Assembly: GCF_050219315.1 (NCBI RefSeq)
Contig: NZ_CP116939.1
Location: forward strand, 2,418,001 to 2,482,000
Length of the DNA: 64,000 nt
Origin: Megasphaera_A sueciensis
Lineage (GTDB): Bacteria; Bacillota; Negativicutes; Veillonellales; Megasphaeraceae
Direction of reading: 5' to 3'
A program made the position numbers and the translations under genes. The notes under the pieces were generated by a model. It was given only the letters and a program-made list of their open reading frames with translations, searched no databases and was not told the DNA's origin. Of the stretch, positions 17,911 to 27,457 are shown piece by piece (within the stretch, counting starts at the first letter, position 1; the number at the start of each line of letters is the position of its first letter).

Positions 17911-17982
17911 AACAAAACCTCCCCCTTATATGAACAAGTCTATATTGTATTATAATTATCTGCTGCGGTTGTGTATAGGGCG

Positions 17983-19899
17983 TTATTCTTGTAGTGCATC
18001 TTTTTTGATTACGCCGAGAATCAGCATGGCGACAATAGAACCGATGAGTAACGAAACGAGATACATAGGCCAGTTTGTTACAACACCAAAAACAAAAATG
18101 CCGCCGTGTGGAGCTGGCAACGTACAATTAAATAACATAGATAATGCGCCTGCGGCAGCAGAACCTATAGCACAGGATGGAATAATATGGAGTGGATCAG
18201 ACGCAGCAAAAGGAATAGCACCTTCCGTGATAAAGGAAGCACCCATGATAAACGTAGTAATGCAGGATTGACGTTCTTTCACTGTGAATTTACGCTTAAA
18301 AAACAATGTGCAGAGTGCAATTGCAATAGGCGGAACCATTCCACCCACCATGACGGAAGCCATAATCCCTGAACTTACGGCAGTGCCGGAAGCACTCATC
18401 AGAGAGGCAGTGCCAAACACATAGGCAGCTTTGTTTATGGGACCGCCGAAATCAATAGACATCATGCCGCCGAGAGCCAATCCGAGAATAATACGGCTTG
18501 ATGTGGACATGCCGTTCAAGGTATCGGCCAGCCAAGCATTAAATAGTGCGGTAGGGGGATTAATAATATAGGTCATGACAATACCGATAAGGATGAGTCC
18601 TATTACGGGAAATAGAAGAACAGGTTTTGTTCCTTCTAATGCTTTAGGAAGGTTGGAAAACAGCCGAGTTAATCCAAGAATAAGAAAACCACCGATAAAG
18701 CCGGCAAAAAGAGCACCGAAAAATCCGGAACCACCTGTTGTTGCCAAAAAGCCGCCTACGATACCTGGCATAAGCGCGGGACGTTCACCGATACTCATTG
18801 CGATATAACCTGCTAAAATAGGCATCATCATGCCAAAAGATAATCCGCCTATATTTTTTAGAAAAGCGGCTAATGGGGTACCGGAGCCAAATTGAGCAGT
18901 TCCGGCATGTTGCATATCGAAGAGAAAAGCTAAGGCGATCATAATACCTCCGCCTATGACGAAGGGAAGCATATGAGATACTCCGTTCATTACGTGTTTA
19001 TATATTTGACGACCGACACCTTCGTTTCGCTTATTTGCAGCAATTTCGGCTTTATTTTCCATATTTTCCCGAAATACAGGTACTTGTCCTGAAAGTATTT
19101 GTTTGATTAGCACTTCCGGTTCTTTAATACCGCGGGCGACATTGACAAATAGTACCGGTTTACCAGAAAAACGCTGGGTTTCTACATTTTTATCTGCAGC
19201 GACGATAACTCCGACAGCTTTTTCTATATCTTCCGTAGTCAGGATATTTTTGGTGCCGCCAGAGCCATCTGTTTCCACTTTAATGTCAATTTCCATGGCC
19301 TTTGCCTTGGTTTCCAATGATTCTGCCGCCATATATGTGTGAGCAATTCCTGTCGGACAAGCAGTTACGGCAACAACGAAAGGTCGAGAAGAAGGTGATA
19401 AAGGTGTGGAAATATCCGTATCAGATGATTCGGAAATCCGTTGCTTGGTTTCGGCGTTGTCGATTATGGCAAGAAAATCATCAGTACTTTTGGACTCCAT
19501 TAGACTATCACGGAATTGATTATCCATCAGCATGCGGCTTAAACGGCTCAATAATTCCAAATGAATGTTTTCTCCACCTTCTGGGGCCGCAATGAGAAAA
19601 AAAAGATGTGCCGGTTCATCATCTATGCTGTCAAAATCGATGCCGTCTCGAGAAATCATGGCAGCAAGGCCCGGTTCTCGTACAGCTGCGGTTTTGGCAT
19701 GCGGAATTGCAATTCCTTCACCGATACCGGTACTGCCTTCTTGTTCACGGTCAAATACGCATTTTTTATAAGTTCCTTTATCTATAAGATTACCATTAGC
19801 AGCCATTAAGTCAACCATATGATCAATAGCTGATTTTTTGTCTGTTGCTGTTGCGTGTAAATCGATACTCTGGTTTTTTAATAAGTCAACAATACGCAT
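17983..19899 (-). CDS. fruA: Fructose PTS enzyme IIABC
   Basis: 638-residue membrane permease that imports fructose with phosphorylation to fructose 1-phosphate. Domains in order: EIIA (1-145, phospho-His in G-I-A-I-P-H-A), EIIB (about 170-270, phospho-Cys in A-C-P-T-G-I-A-H-T-Y-M-A), EIIC (about 300-638, about nine helices with G-G-x-M-S-I-D-F-G-G-P-I-N-K-A). The start at 19899 follows AAAGGAG; the longer frame to 19980 would intrude into fruK and has no ribosome site. Appears intact, though the enzyme I encoded with it is lost. Confidence 0.93.
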   Translation of the reverse strand: MRIVDLLKNQSIDLHATATDKKSAIDHMVDLMAANGNLIDKGTYKKCVFDREQEGSTGIGEGIAIPHAKTAAVREPGLAAMISRDGIDFDSIDDEPAHLFFLIAAPEGGENIHLELLSRLSRMLMDNQFRDSLMESKSTDDFLAIIDNAETKQRISESSDTDISTPLSPSSRPFVVAVTACPTGIAHTYMAAESLETKAKAMEIDIKVETDGSGGTKNILTTEDIEKAVGVIVAADKNVETQRFSGKPVLFVNVARGIKEPEVLIKQILSGQVPVFRENMENKAEIAANKRNEGVGRQIYKHVMNGVSHMLPFVIGGGIMIALAFLFDMQHAGTAQFGSGTPLAAFLKNIGGLSFGMMMPILAGYIAMSIGERPALMPGIVGGFLATTGGSGFFGALFAGFIGGFLILGLTRLFSNLPKALEGTKPVLLFPVIGLILIGIVMTYIINPPTALFNAWLADTLNGMSTSSRIILGLALGGMMSIDFGGPINKAAYVFGTASLMSASGTAVSSGIMASVMVGGMVPPIAIALCTLFFKRKFTVKERQSCITTFIMGASFITEGAIPFAASDPLHIIPSCAIGSAAAGALSMLFNCTLPAPHGGIFVFGVVTNWPMYLVSLLIGSIVAMLILGVIKKDALQE

Positions 19900-19931
19900 A
19901 ATGTTTTCTCCTTTGTCATTGAATATACTGC

Positions 19932-20834
19932 TTATAACGTAAGCAAAACTTGGGAAACATCGTGTTTCGTTGCCAGCCAATCTTTAAAGGCAGAAGCACT
20001 TCCTGTGCATACACCGAGCCGTAAGGCTTCTTCCATATTGCCGTTGTGCAGGTATCCGGCAATAAAACCAGCAACCATACTATCTCCGGCTCCGACCGAA
20101 TTAACTAATCTGCCTGGAGGGGAGGCTTGTCGATAGATTGTACCATTTTCTCCTATGAGCAGCGCACCTTTGCTGCCGAGTGAAACTAGAACGTTTTTGG
20201 CTCCTTCTGTTTGCAGCCGTTGGGCATAATAAATAATTTCTTCATCAGTTGTTAAGGTGACTTGGAATATTTCACCCAATTCATCTTGGTTTGGTTTAAT
20301 GAGGAACGGTTTATATTTCAATACATTCCGCAGTAATTCGCCGGTTGCGTCAACAACAGTACGAATAGAACGGTCTTCGAGACGCTGCAGAATTTGTTCG
20401 TACATATCATCAGGAATATCAGCGGGAATACTTCCGGCTAATACCAATATATCTCCTGCGTGCAATCCGTCAATTTGCTGCATCAATCTCTGTAATTTTT
20501 CTAAAGGGATAGAAGGGCCTTGCCCATTGACGGCTGTTTCTGTATCAGCACTGATTTTCATGTTAATACGAGAATACCCTGTGTCTAATTTGATAAAATC
20601 ACAGTCGCCGCCATATAAATGAGATAAGCGTTCAATTTCCTGGCCTGTGAAACCGGCAATAAATCCCAGTATTTTAGCCGGGATACCTAAATTTCCCAGA
20701 ACCAGTGCTACGTTAATGCCTTTTCCTCCGGGATAAACAGTCTCTGTTTCAGCCCGATTTATACTGCCTAGGCTTAATTTGCCCATAGTGACCACATAGT
20801 CAAGAGAAGGATTAAATGTAATCGTATAAATCAT
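19932..20834 (-). CDS. fruK: 1-phosphofructokinase
   Basis: 300 residues, PfkB/ribokinase fold. Phosphorylates fructose 1-phosphate to fructose 1,6-bisphosphate. N-terminal T-F-N-P-S-L-D-Y, G-G-K-G-I-N-V-A signature, and the C-terminal anion-hole motif N-S-V-G-A-G-D-S-M with catalytic Asp. ACGGAGG precedes the start; it overlaps fruR by ATGA, showing translational coupling. Confidence 0.93.
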   Translation of the reverse strand: MIYTITFNPSLDYVVTMGKLSLGSINRAETETVYPGGKGINVALVLGNLGIPAKILGFIAGFTGQEIERLSHLYGGDCDFIKLDTGYSRINMKISADTETAVNGQGPSIPLEKLQRLMQQIDGLHAGDILVLAGSIPADIPDDMYEQILQRLEDRSIRTVVDATGELLRNVLKYKPFLIKPNQDELGEIFQVTLTTDEEIIYYAQRLQTEGAKNVLVSLGSKGALLIGENGTIYRQASPPGRLVNSVGAGDSMVAGFIAGYLHNGNMEEALRLGVCTGSASAFKDWLATKHDVSQVLLTL

Positions 20835-21595
20835 AAAATGTAAACCTCCGTAACTTTTTTGTAGATAGAATAGTCAAAATCAGCAGTAGTAGCTGCTGTA
20901 ATAATTTTGGTGTCTTTTAAACTGGAAAAAGTAAAATGAGAGGAAAGTCCGAATTTACTATTATCAGAGAGAATAAAACTTTGTTTGCATTGTTTCAAGG
21001 CACGTTGCTTTACTGCAGCTTCTTCAATATCTGGAGTGGAACAGCCCTCAGATAGAGTAATTCCGTTTGTACCAAAAAATCCAAGAGTAAAATGGCAATC
21101 TTGTAAATGTTCTTGAGCTTGACTACCTACGACAGATTCTGTACTGCTTTTTACCTTTCCCGGCAAAATATATGCATTGTATCCTTTTATGGCTAGTTTT
21201 TGGACTAAAGGAATACTATTTGTCATAATAACCACTTCTGGCTTGGAAATAAATTCAGCAAGCTGCTCTGTCGTAGAACCTGCGTCAATATAAATAAAGT
21301 CTTCAGATTGAATGAGGGACGCGGCATATTTGGCGATTTTTCGTTTTTCAACCATATGCATTAAATATTTTTCTTTTAAACTTTCCATATCGGCTTTATA
21401 AATAGTGTGATTAATACCTAGTGAGGTAGCTCCGCCATGTACTTTGTTAAGCTTGCCCTGTCCGTGAAGAATCAGAAGATCACGTCTAGCTGTAGACTCA
21501 GATATGTGGAGACAGGTTATTAATTCTTGAATAGAGACAGAGCCCGCATTGTTGACGATTTTTAAAATGACATTTTGGCGTTCTTCCGAAAGCAT
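20831..21595 (-). CDS. fruR: DeoR-family regulator of the fructose operon
   Basis: 254 residues. N-terminal DeoR helix-turn-helix (I-Q-E-L-I-T-C-L-H-I-S-E-S-T-A-R-R-D-L) and C-terminal sugar-phosphate isomerase-like sensor domain (D-A-G-S-T-T-E-Q-L, G-x-x-G-I-T, L-S-D-N-S-K-F-G). By family, it senses fructose 1-phosphate and represses fru genes. The start at 21595 follows AAAGGAG; the upstream frame to 21655 has none. First gene of the operon. Confidence 0.88.
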   Translation of the reverse strand: MLSEERQNVILKIVNNAGSVSIQELITCLHISESTARRDLLILHGQGKLNKVHGGATSLGINHTIYKADMESLKEKYLMHMVEKRKIAKYAASLIQSEDFIYIDAGSTTEQLAEFISKPEVVIMTNSIPLVQKLAIKGYNAYILPGKVKSSTESVVGSQAQEHLQDCHFTLGFFGTNGITLSEGCSTPDIEEAAVKQRALKQCKQSFILSDNSKFGLSSHFTFSSLKDTKIITAATTADFDYSIYKKVTEVYIL

Positions 21596-21630
21596 ATTTA
21601 TAACTCCTTTCTTATCACTGTATTTTCTTG

Positions 21631-21712
21631 TTATCATTATATCGTGATAAAACATCCAAAATCAATCATTTTCAATCATTATATTTTATTAATATTCAAA
21701 AACGTTCAATAA
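21631..21712. promoter_or_regulatory. Candidate FruR operators in the divergent promoter region
   Basis: The 289-nt gap between fruR (-) and the permease gene (+) holds a TTATCAT...TGATAA inverted repeat (21631-21650), two adjacent copies of TCAATCATT (21662-21670 and 21672-21680), and ATTCAAA/GTTCAATA (21694-21711). On the - strand these read as repeated TGATTGA/TTGAA units like DeoR-family operators. The rest is AT-rich with no other feature seen. Confidence 0.4.
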
Positions 21713-21884
21713 TATAAAAAAAGCATAGAAAATAATATACTTTAATATATGTTTTTTGTACATATAACATTTACAATATAACCTTAAATTGCGGATAAAA
21801 TATTTATTCTTGTTTTGTTTCTATATATACATTATACTAATAGTATTAATATAGTGTATATATAGATTATTTATTAGCAGAAAA

Positions 21885-23183
21885 ATGGGAAGTGTTTTTT
21901 TGGCAATTAATACTATGGAAGCAATTGTGATCTTTGTGATCGCCTATGTACTTATTATTTCGGAAAAAGTTCAGCGTACTATCGTTGGCATATGTGGTGC
22001 GGTACTCATGATTCTTTGTGGGATTATATCGCAGGAGGCAGCGATAGCACATATCGATTTCAATACGTTAGGTCTTTTGATGGGGATGATGATCATTGTC
22101 AATATTACCAGTGAAACGGGGTTGTTTAGTTTTTTGGCTATTTGGTCGGCAAAAAAAGTTCGGGCAAAACCCATTGCATTATTAGCGGCCTTGTCCTTTT
22201 TGACGATGGTTTGTTCTGCGTTTCTTGATAATGTAACGACGGTTTTATTGACCGTACCTATTACGTTTAGTATTACATCACAACTGAAGATAGATGTAAA
22301 ACCTTTTTTGATTTCACAGATTTTAGCAGCTAATATTGGTGGTGCGGCGACTCTTATTGGAGATCCGCCTAATATTATGATCGGCAGTGCTGCTGGACTG
22401 AATTTTATGTCTTTTATTACCAATTTGTCGGCTGTTTGCGTAGGTATATTTGCTGTGACGGAAATCGTACTTATTTTTATATACAGGGAAAAACTTCATA
22501 CAACAGCAATATTACAGGAGCAAGTTATGAGGCTTGATGCTAAAAAACAGATTCACAAACCGGGGTTACTGCGAAAATGTTTGTTTGTTTTATGTATAAC
22601 AATCGGGTTATTTGTATTTCATAATACGCTTCATTTGGGAACAGCGACAGCGGCACTTACCGGTGCAGGGTTATTGTTGTTAATCAGCTGTCGTCATGAC
22701 GAAGGTACGATTACTAAGGTGTTAGGAAAAATAGAATGGACGGCCATATTCTTTTTTGCTGGATTGTTTGTTCTGGTAGGAGCGTTGGTTGATACGGGGG
22801 TTATTGCCATAATGGCTGCGGAAGCTGTGAAAATTACGCAGGGAAATTTAGCGGCAACTGCCATGCTGATTCTCTGGATAAGTGCTTTTGCATCTGCTTT
22901 TATTGATAATATTCCCTTTGTCGCAACGATGATCCCTCTTATCAAAGATATGGGAATCATGGGTATGACTAATCTCGATCCTCTTTGGTGGTCGTTATCC
23001 TTAGGAGTTTGCTTGGGAGGCAATGGGACGTTGATTGGAGCAAGTGCCAATGTTGTGGTCGCTTCGATGGCTGCACAGCGGGGCAGACAAATTTCTTTTA
23101 TTGGTTTTATGAAGATTGCGTTTCCATTAATGGTCCTTTCTGTTTTTATCAGCAGTATTTATGTATACTTTCGATATTTGTAA
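21885..23183 (+). CDS. ArsB/NhaD-type ion transporter superfamily permease
   Basis: 432 residues, about 11-12 helices, two repeats each with a re-entrant motif: D-N-V-T-T-V-L-L-T-V-P in the first half and D-N-I-P-F-V-A-T-M-I-P in the second, plus G-D-P-P-N-I-M-I and G-G-N-G-T-L-I-G-A-S-A-N, characteristic of the ArsB/NhaD/SLC13-like family. It may export arsenite or exchange sodium or an organic anion; no arsenic genes are nearby, so the substrate is open. The ribosome site is weak; ATG 21915 is an alternative start. Confidence 0.75.
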   Translation: MGSVFLAINTMEAIVIFVIAYVLIISEKVQRTIVGICGAVLMILCGIISQEAAIAHIDFNTLGLLMGMMIIVNITSETGLFSFLAIWSAKKVRAKPIALLAALSFLTMVCSAFLDNVTTVLLTVPITFSITSQLKIDVKPFLISQILAANIGGAATLIGDPPNIMIGSAAGLNFMSFITNLSAVCVGIFAVTEIVLIFIYREKLHTTAILQEQVMRLDAKKQIHKPGLLRKCLFVLCITIGLFVFHNTLHLGTATAALTGAGLLLLISCRHDEGTITKVLGKIEWTAIFFFAGLFVLVGALVDTGVIAIMAAEAVKITQGNLAATAMLILWISAFASAFIDNIPFVATMIPLIKDMGIMGMTNLDPLWWSLSLGVCLGGNGTLIGASANVVVASMAAQRGRQISFIGFMKIAFPLMVLSVFISSIYVYFRYL

Positions 23184-23418
23184 AAAGACAAAATATCAGA
23201 CAGATACAGTGGAATATAATCTGGCAGATTTTTTATGTATGTATAAGAGTGAAAAGCGACAGGCTATATGAATTTTGCAAAGGTGATTGCAAAATTATCA
23301 TTTATTTTATATTGCAGAAACAGATAAAAAATTCATATAATAGAATTAGAAATAATTTCCCCTGATATATGGTAGCATGAGATGTTTTTTAACATCTTTG
23401 TGGAAGGAGGCGTAAGGT

Positions 23419-24519
23419 ATGAATACTTGGCAAAATGAATTAAAAAACAATATTACAACCGTTTCGGAATTAGCGGCTTTATTGCCGCTGACAAAAGAAG
23501 AAATTGAAAAAATGAAAGAATTGATTCAATATTATCCTATGTCTATTTCTCGATACTATTTTTCTTTGATAGATAAGGAGGATCCAGAGGATCCTATTCG
23601 AAAAATGTCGGTTCCAGAAGTTTGTGAATTTGACAGTGACGGACTTCTTGATACTAGCGGAGAGGCTTCGAATACGGTTCTTACGGGGATGCAGCATAAA
23701 TATAAGGAAACGGCATTGATTCTTTCTTCCAACCAATGTGCCATGTATTGCCGGCATTGCTTCCGCAGACGTCTTGTAGGTCTTTCGGGTGAAGAAGTAG
23801 CAGATCATATAGATGAGATGACAGACTATGTAAAAGCACATCCGGAAATAAATAATGTTTTGATTTCTGGCGGAGATGCTTTGATTAATTCCAATATTCG
23901 CATAGAAGAATATTTGCGGACATTTGTGGAACTTCCTCAATTGGATTTTATCCGTATCGGCAGCCGGGTTCCCGTTACGTTTCCACAGCGGATTATAACT
24001 GATGCAGAACTTCAGGATATATTACGGAAATATAATAAGAAAAAGCAAATATATGTGATTACTCATTTTAATCATCCAAAAGAATTAACAGGACAAGCGC
24101 AAGAAGCCGTACAAATATTGCAGGAGACGGGAATTGTTGTAAAAAACCAGACAGTTCTTATGCGGAGCATCAATGATAAAGCGGAGATATTGGCAAGATT
24201 GCTGCGTAAACTTACAGCATGGGGAATTGTACCTCATTATATTTTCCAGTGTCGTCCCGTTATGGGAGTGAAGAGTCGTTTTCAAGTACCTTTGTTGGAA
24301 GGAAGTCGTATTGTTAATGAAGCGAATGCCCAGCAAAATGGACTGGGGAAAGTTGCTGATTATACCATGTCGCATGTTACGGGAAAAATACGCATTCTTG
24401 GATTAAATGATGCAGGAAACATGGTGTTTCAATATAAACAAGCTAAAAATTCACATAATATAGGGAAAATATTTACTAAAAAGCTTTCAGTTGATGAAAA
24501 ATGGCTCGAAGATATATGA
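23419..24519 (+). CDS. KamA-family radical SAM protein (lysine/glutamate 2,3-aminomutase-like)
   Basis: 366 residues, shorter than lysine 2,3-aminomutase (about 415). The radical SAM cluster C-A-M-Y-C-R-H-C-F-R-R is at about residue 108, followed by V-L-I-S-G-G-D-A for SAM and R-I-G-S-R-V-P-V as in KamA/EpmB. In place of the P-G-G-G-G-K loop holding the PLP lysine of KamA there is V-T-G-K-I-R-I, so PLP use is possible but not proven. GGAAGGAGG precedes the ATG. An IS element starts just after it, so any downstream partner has been separated. The function may be an amino-acid 2,3-aminomutase or a diverged relative. Confidence 0.75.
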   Translation: MNTWQNELKNNITTVSELAALLPLTKEEIEKMKELIQYYPMSISRYYFSLIDKEDPEDPIRKMSVPEVCEFDSDGLLDTSGEASNTVLTGMQHKYKETALILSSNQCAMYCRHCFRRRLVGLSGEEVADHIDEMTDYVKAHPEINNVLISGGDALINSNIRIEEYLRTFVELPQLDFIRIGSRVPVTFPQRIITDAELQDILRKYNKKKQIYVITHFNHPKELTGQAQEAVQILQETGIVVKNQTVLMRSINDKAEILARLLRKLTAWGIVPHYIFQCRPVMGVKSRFQVPLLEGSRIVNEANAQQNGLGKVADYTMSHVTGKIRILGLNDAGNMVFQYKQAKNSHNIGKIFTKKLSVDEKWLEDI

Positions 24520-24543
24520 TGTAGTAGTACAAACGGGACAATC

Positions 24544-25956
24544 CCAAATTTTGTGTAAACCTTCGTGTGGTGTAAAATAAAATTACATCATACGGAGGTT
24601 TTTATTATGGTAAAAAGAAAACGCAGTCTAGAAGAAAGGGAACGTCGTGCCAAAATTCGTGAATTGTTGCAAATGAGCAACATCACCAGCATGGATGATA
24701 TCCAAAATTTATTCAAAGATACGATTGCTGAATTTATGGAAAACGGATTGGATGCTGAACTGGATGATGAATTAGGGTACAGCAAATATGACTACAAGAA
24801 CAAGGATACAAGCAACAGTCGCAATGGGCATAGTCCTAAGACACTGCGTACCAGTTTCGGGAATGTGGACATTGCGGTTCCTCGAGACCGCAACGGAGAT
24901 TTTGATCCGGTGATCCTGAAAAAGAATCAAACCAGTATCAGCCACGACGTAGAAGAAAAGATTATATCGATGTATGCTAAGGGCATGACGACTCGTGATA
25001 TGGAAACACCTATTCAGAATATTTATGGATTAGAGGTATCGGATACCACCATCAGCCGTATTACGGATAAAATACTTCCCGTTGCCAAAGAATGGCAACA
25101 ACGGCCATTGGAACCGCTGTATGCCGTTGTATTTTTGGATGCGATTCATTACCCTGTCCGCAGTGAAGGACAAATCATCAAGAAAGCAGTGTATATTGCC
25201 ATTGGCATCAATCTAGAAGGCCGAAAAGAGGTACTTGGCATGTGGGTGGGTGAAAATGAGAGTGCCAAATTCTGGGCGACCATTCTCAATGGCATCAAAC
25301 ATCGTGGGGTAGACGATATTTTGATTGCGTGTACCGACAACCTGACGGGATTTTCCCAAGCCATCGAAGCCGTTTATCCACAAACAGAAATCCAGAATTG
25401 TATTATCCATCAAATTCGGAATTCGACAAAATATGTATCGTACAAAGACATCAAAGCGTTGATGCACGATTTAAAAGCCATTTATGCCGCAGTGGATGAA
25501 CCGGCAGCGTTAGAAGCGCTGGAGCATTTTTCCGAAACTTGGGATGCTAAATATCCATCCATTACGTTATCTTGGAGGTCAAACTGGGCAAATTTAAGTC
25601 CTTATTTTAAGTATCCAGAAGAATTACGCCGACTGATTTATACTACCAATGCCATCGAAGGATTTAACCGGCAGCTGCGAAAAGTAACAAAAGCAAAGTC
25701 TGTATTCCCAACAGATGACAGTTTGCTCAAAAGGCTGTATTTAGCCATGATGGATATTACTAAAAAATGGACAGGCCGACGGCCTGATTGGAGCAAGATT
25801 CATGCACAACTCGCGGTGTATTTTGCAGATCGGATGCCGAATTGATTGACAGGGGCATGCCCTTGTTGTTATATTGAAAACGAGCCAACGATATAACCGC
25901 TGACTCGTACGTTCTTATTATTTTGCACCACTATATGGAGTTTACACAGAATTTGG
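24544..25956 (+). mobile_element. IS256-family insertion sequence (copy A)
   Basis: Bounded by near-perfect 17-bp terminal inverted repeats, CCAAATTTTGTGTAAAC (24544-24560) and its complement with one mismatch (25940-25956), about 1.4 kb, with one transposase gene. No 8-bp target duplication was recognised at these ends, so the flanks may have rearranged. Confidence 0.8.
24607..25845 (+). CDS. IS256-family transposase
   Basis: 412-residue mutator-type DDE transposase, complete. Motifs: V-A-V-P-R-D-R-N-G in the N-terminal region, first catalytic Asp in V-V-F-L-D-A-I-H-Y, second in A-C-T-D-N-L-T-G-F, then C-I-I-H-Q-I-R-N-S, and the late Y-T-T-N-A-I-E-G-F-N containing the Glu. ACGGAGG precedes the ATG at 24607. 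Confidence 0.93.
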   Translation: MVKRKRSLEERERRAKIRELLQMSNITSMDDIQNLFKDTIAEFMENGLDAELDDELGYSKYDYKNKDTSNSRNGHSPKTLRTSFGNVDIAVPRDRNGDFDPVILKKNQTSISHDVEEKIISMYAKGMTTRDMETPIQNIYGLEVSDTTISRITDKILPVAKEWQQRPLEPLYAVVFLDAIHYPVRSEGQIIKKAVYIAIGINLEGRKEVLGMWVGENESAKFWATILNGIKHRGVDDILIACTDNLTGFSQAIEAVYPQTEIQNCIIHQIRNSTKYVSYKDIKALMHDLKAIYAAVDEPAALEALEHFSETWDAKYPSITLSWRSNWANLSPYFKYPEELRRLIYTTNAIEGFNRQLRKVTKAKSVFPTDDSLLKRLYLAMMDITKKWTGRRPDWSKIHAQLAVYFADRMPN

Positions 25957-26078
25957 CGCGCTCTCATATTCGTATAGGACTTCGGCTATTCACCAGTATC
26001 CCAAGCAAGTATTTTTCAGGCCTACTATACGTACCGAGAAAATTGTTTGTTTTCACTATCTATATTGGTTCTATTTAG
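25957..26078. other. Short spacer between two insertion sequences
   Basis: No gene or repeat seen. It is not the missing 3' part of the IS30-type transposase beyond the IS3-type element, so the IS cluster is not a simple one-into-one insertion. Confidence 0.4.
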
Positions 26079-26183
26079 TGTCCCTCTTATACGTAAATTT
26101 TTCACCTCTGCCCATTTCATTTTTTAATACTCCTTCTGATATTGTCAATATCTCTTTACACTTTTTTCTCGAGGATATTGGAT

Positions 26184-27092
26184 CTACGCTGCATCCTTCA
26201 ATGAGCGGTAATACTGTTGTCTCTTAATCATTGGAGGTAATCCTCCATTGGTGGAGCAGATTCTTCGGTTATTCCAGTAACTAATGAAATATCTCCATAT
26301 AATTGTTTTCATATGTTCAACAGTTGTTTTTGAAGCATTATATCGATTATAGATTAATTCTTCCTTTAATCTTGCCCACATGCTTTCGCAACGGGCATTA
26401 TCATGGCATCTGCCACCTGCACTGTTCATACTTTGTACTATTCCGTATTGCTTAATTGCATTACGGTACAGCTCACTGGTATACTGTGTTCCCCTATCAC
26501 TATGCAGGATACAGCCCCGAATTTCTGGATATGCTTTATATGTATTAATTATTGTTTGTTCACATAACGTGGCTTTCATATTTGTATCCATTGCTAATCC
26601 CAGTACTGCAGAATCGAAGCAGTCAAAAACTGCGGATACATACAGTTTTCCATCCAGACACTTTATTTCAGTCATATCTGTTACGCACTTGCTTAACGGT
26701 TTATCAGAATAGAAATCACGTTTAATTAAGTCATCAGATTTTCTGGCTTCTTTATCAGCTTTTGTGATTCCATTAGGTTTTCTTTTTGGTCTATGGCTAA
26801 TACCGATTTCTTCCATAACACGGTATACAGTCCGTTCACTCGGAATCTCAATACCAGCAGGTTTTTTTAGCTCTAACGCTTGATGCATTCTGATTCGTCC
26901 GTAAGTATCATTGCATTCATCTTCAGCACAGATATCTAACATAGCATCTGCAAGAGACTGATATTTCCAAGGCTTATCTTTATATTTAAGATAATTGTGA
27001 AATCCCTGTCTGGTTACGCATAGGCTTTTACAATAGAATGAAATTTTACCTTTAATAGTGCCGTCTTCAGTTTTTATTGCAATAAATATCAA
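26184..27092 (-). CDS. IS3-family transposase OrfB (catalytic part)
   Basis: 302 residues. The N-terminal HTH_21-like domain (Y-G-R-I-R-M-H) precedes the rve integrase core with catalytic residues in V-T-D-M-T-E-I (Asp), L-H-S-D-R-G-T-Q-Y-T (Asp) and N-A-R-C-E-S-M-W (Glu). The open frame has only a TTG at its start and no ribosome site. It overlaps orfA by 4 nt, so it is most likely made by -1 frameshifting from orfA. Confidence 0.9.
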   Translation of the reverse strand: MIFIAIKTEDGTIKGKISFYCKSLCVTRQGFHNYLKYKDKPWKYQSLADAMLDICAEDECNDTYGRIRMHQALELKKPAGIEIPSERTVYRVMEEIGISHRPKRKPNGITKADKEARKSDDLIKRDFYSDKPLSKCVTDMTEIKCLDGKLYVSAVFDCFDSAVLGLAMDTNMKATLCEQTIINTYKAYPEIRGCILHSDRGTQYTSELYRNAIKQYGIVQSMNSAGGRCHDNARCESMWARLKEELIYNRYNASKTTVEHMKTIIWRYFISYWNNRRICSTNGGLPPMIKRQQYYRSLKDAA

Positions 27093-27433
27093 TCTCTGTT
27101 TTTTGTTGACTTCCGACGGCTGGCGGCGAAAAAAGCGCTTGCTTCCTCAAGAAATTCATTCACTTCTTTAAGATGGCGATTCTCTTTGTCCAGTTCTTTA
27201 ACACGCTTTTTAAGTTCAATAAGTTCCTCGTTAAGAGATAAGGCATTGGAAGGAGTATGAACAGCGTCTTTTGCCTCCAACCTACCTCCTTTGAAGGCTT
27301 TAACCCATGTATAGATAGTACTATCAGGAAGCCCCAGTTCCGTTGCGGCTTTGTGTCCACCAATCTCCTGAGCTAATTTTACAGCCTGTGATTTAAATTC
27401 TTGGTCATAAGTTTTTATAATTCGTTTTGCCAT
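27089..27433 (-). CDS. IS3-family transposase OrfA (helix-turn-helix part)
   Basis: 114 residues. HTH_Tnp_1 domain (F-K-S-Q-A-V-K-L-A, L-G-L-P-D-S-T-I-Y-T-W) followed by a leucine-zipper-like coiled coil (L-I-E-L-K-K-R-V-K-E-L-D-K-E-N). The start at 27433 (M-A-K-R) follows AGGAG. Confidence 0.9.
   Translation of the reverse strand: MAKRIIKTYDQEFKSQAVKLAQEIGGHKAATELGLPDSTIYTWVKAFKGGRLEAKDAVHTPSNALSLNEELIELKKRVKELDKENRHLKEVNEFLEEASAFFAASRRKSTKNRD
27098..27104 (-). promoter_or_regulatory. -1 frameshift slippery heptamer A-AAA-AAC
   Basis: At the end of orfA the zero frame reads ACA AAA AAC. Slipping back one base fuses OrfA to OrfB without a break (K-Q-R-L-I-F-I). This is the classic IS3-family signal. 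Confidence 0.8.
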
Positions 27434-27457
27434 CTTATTTCTCCTATTCTCTATCAA

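Noticed and set aside
21661..21712. CRISPR-like short repeats
   Set aside because: Only two adjacent 9-nt copies plus weak half-sites with no regular spacers; they fit regulator binding sites better. No CRISPR array was seen anywhere in the window.
24536..25964. Target duplication around IS256 copy A
   Set aside because: The 8 bases outside the inverted repeats differ (GGACAATC and CGCGCTCT).
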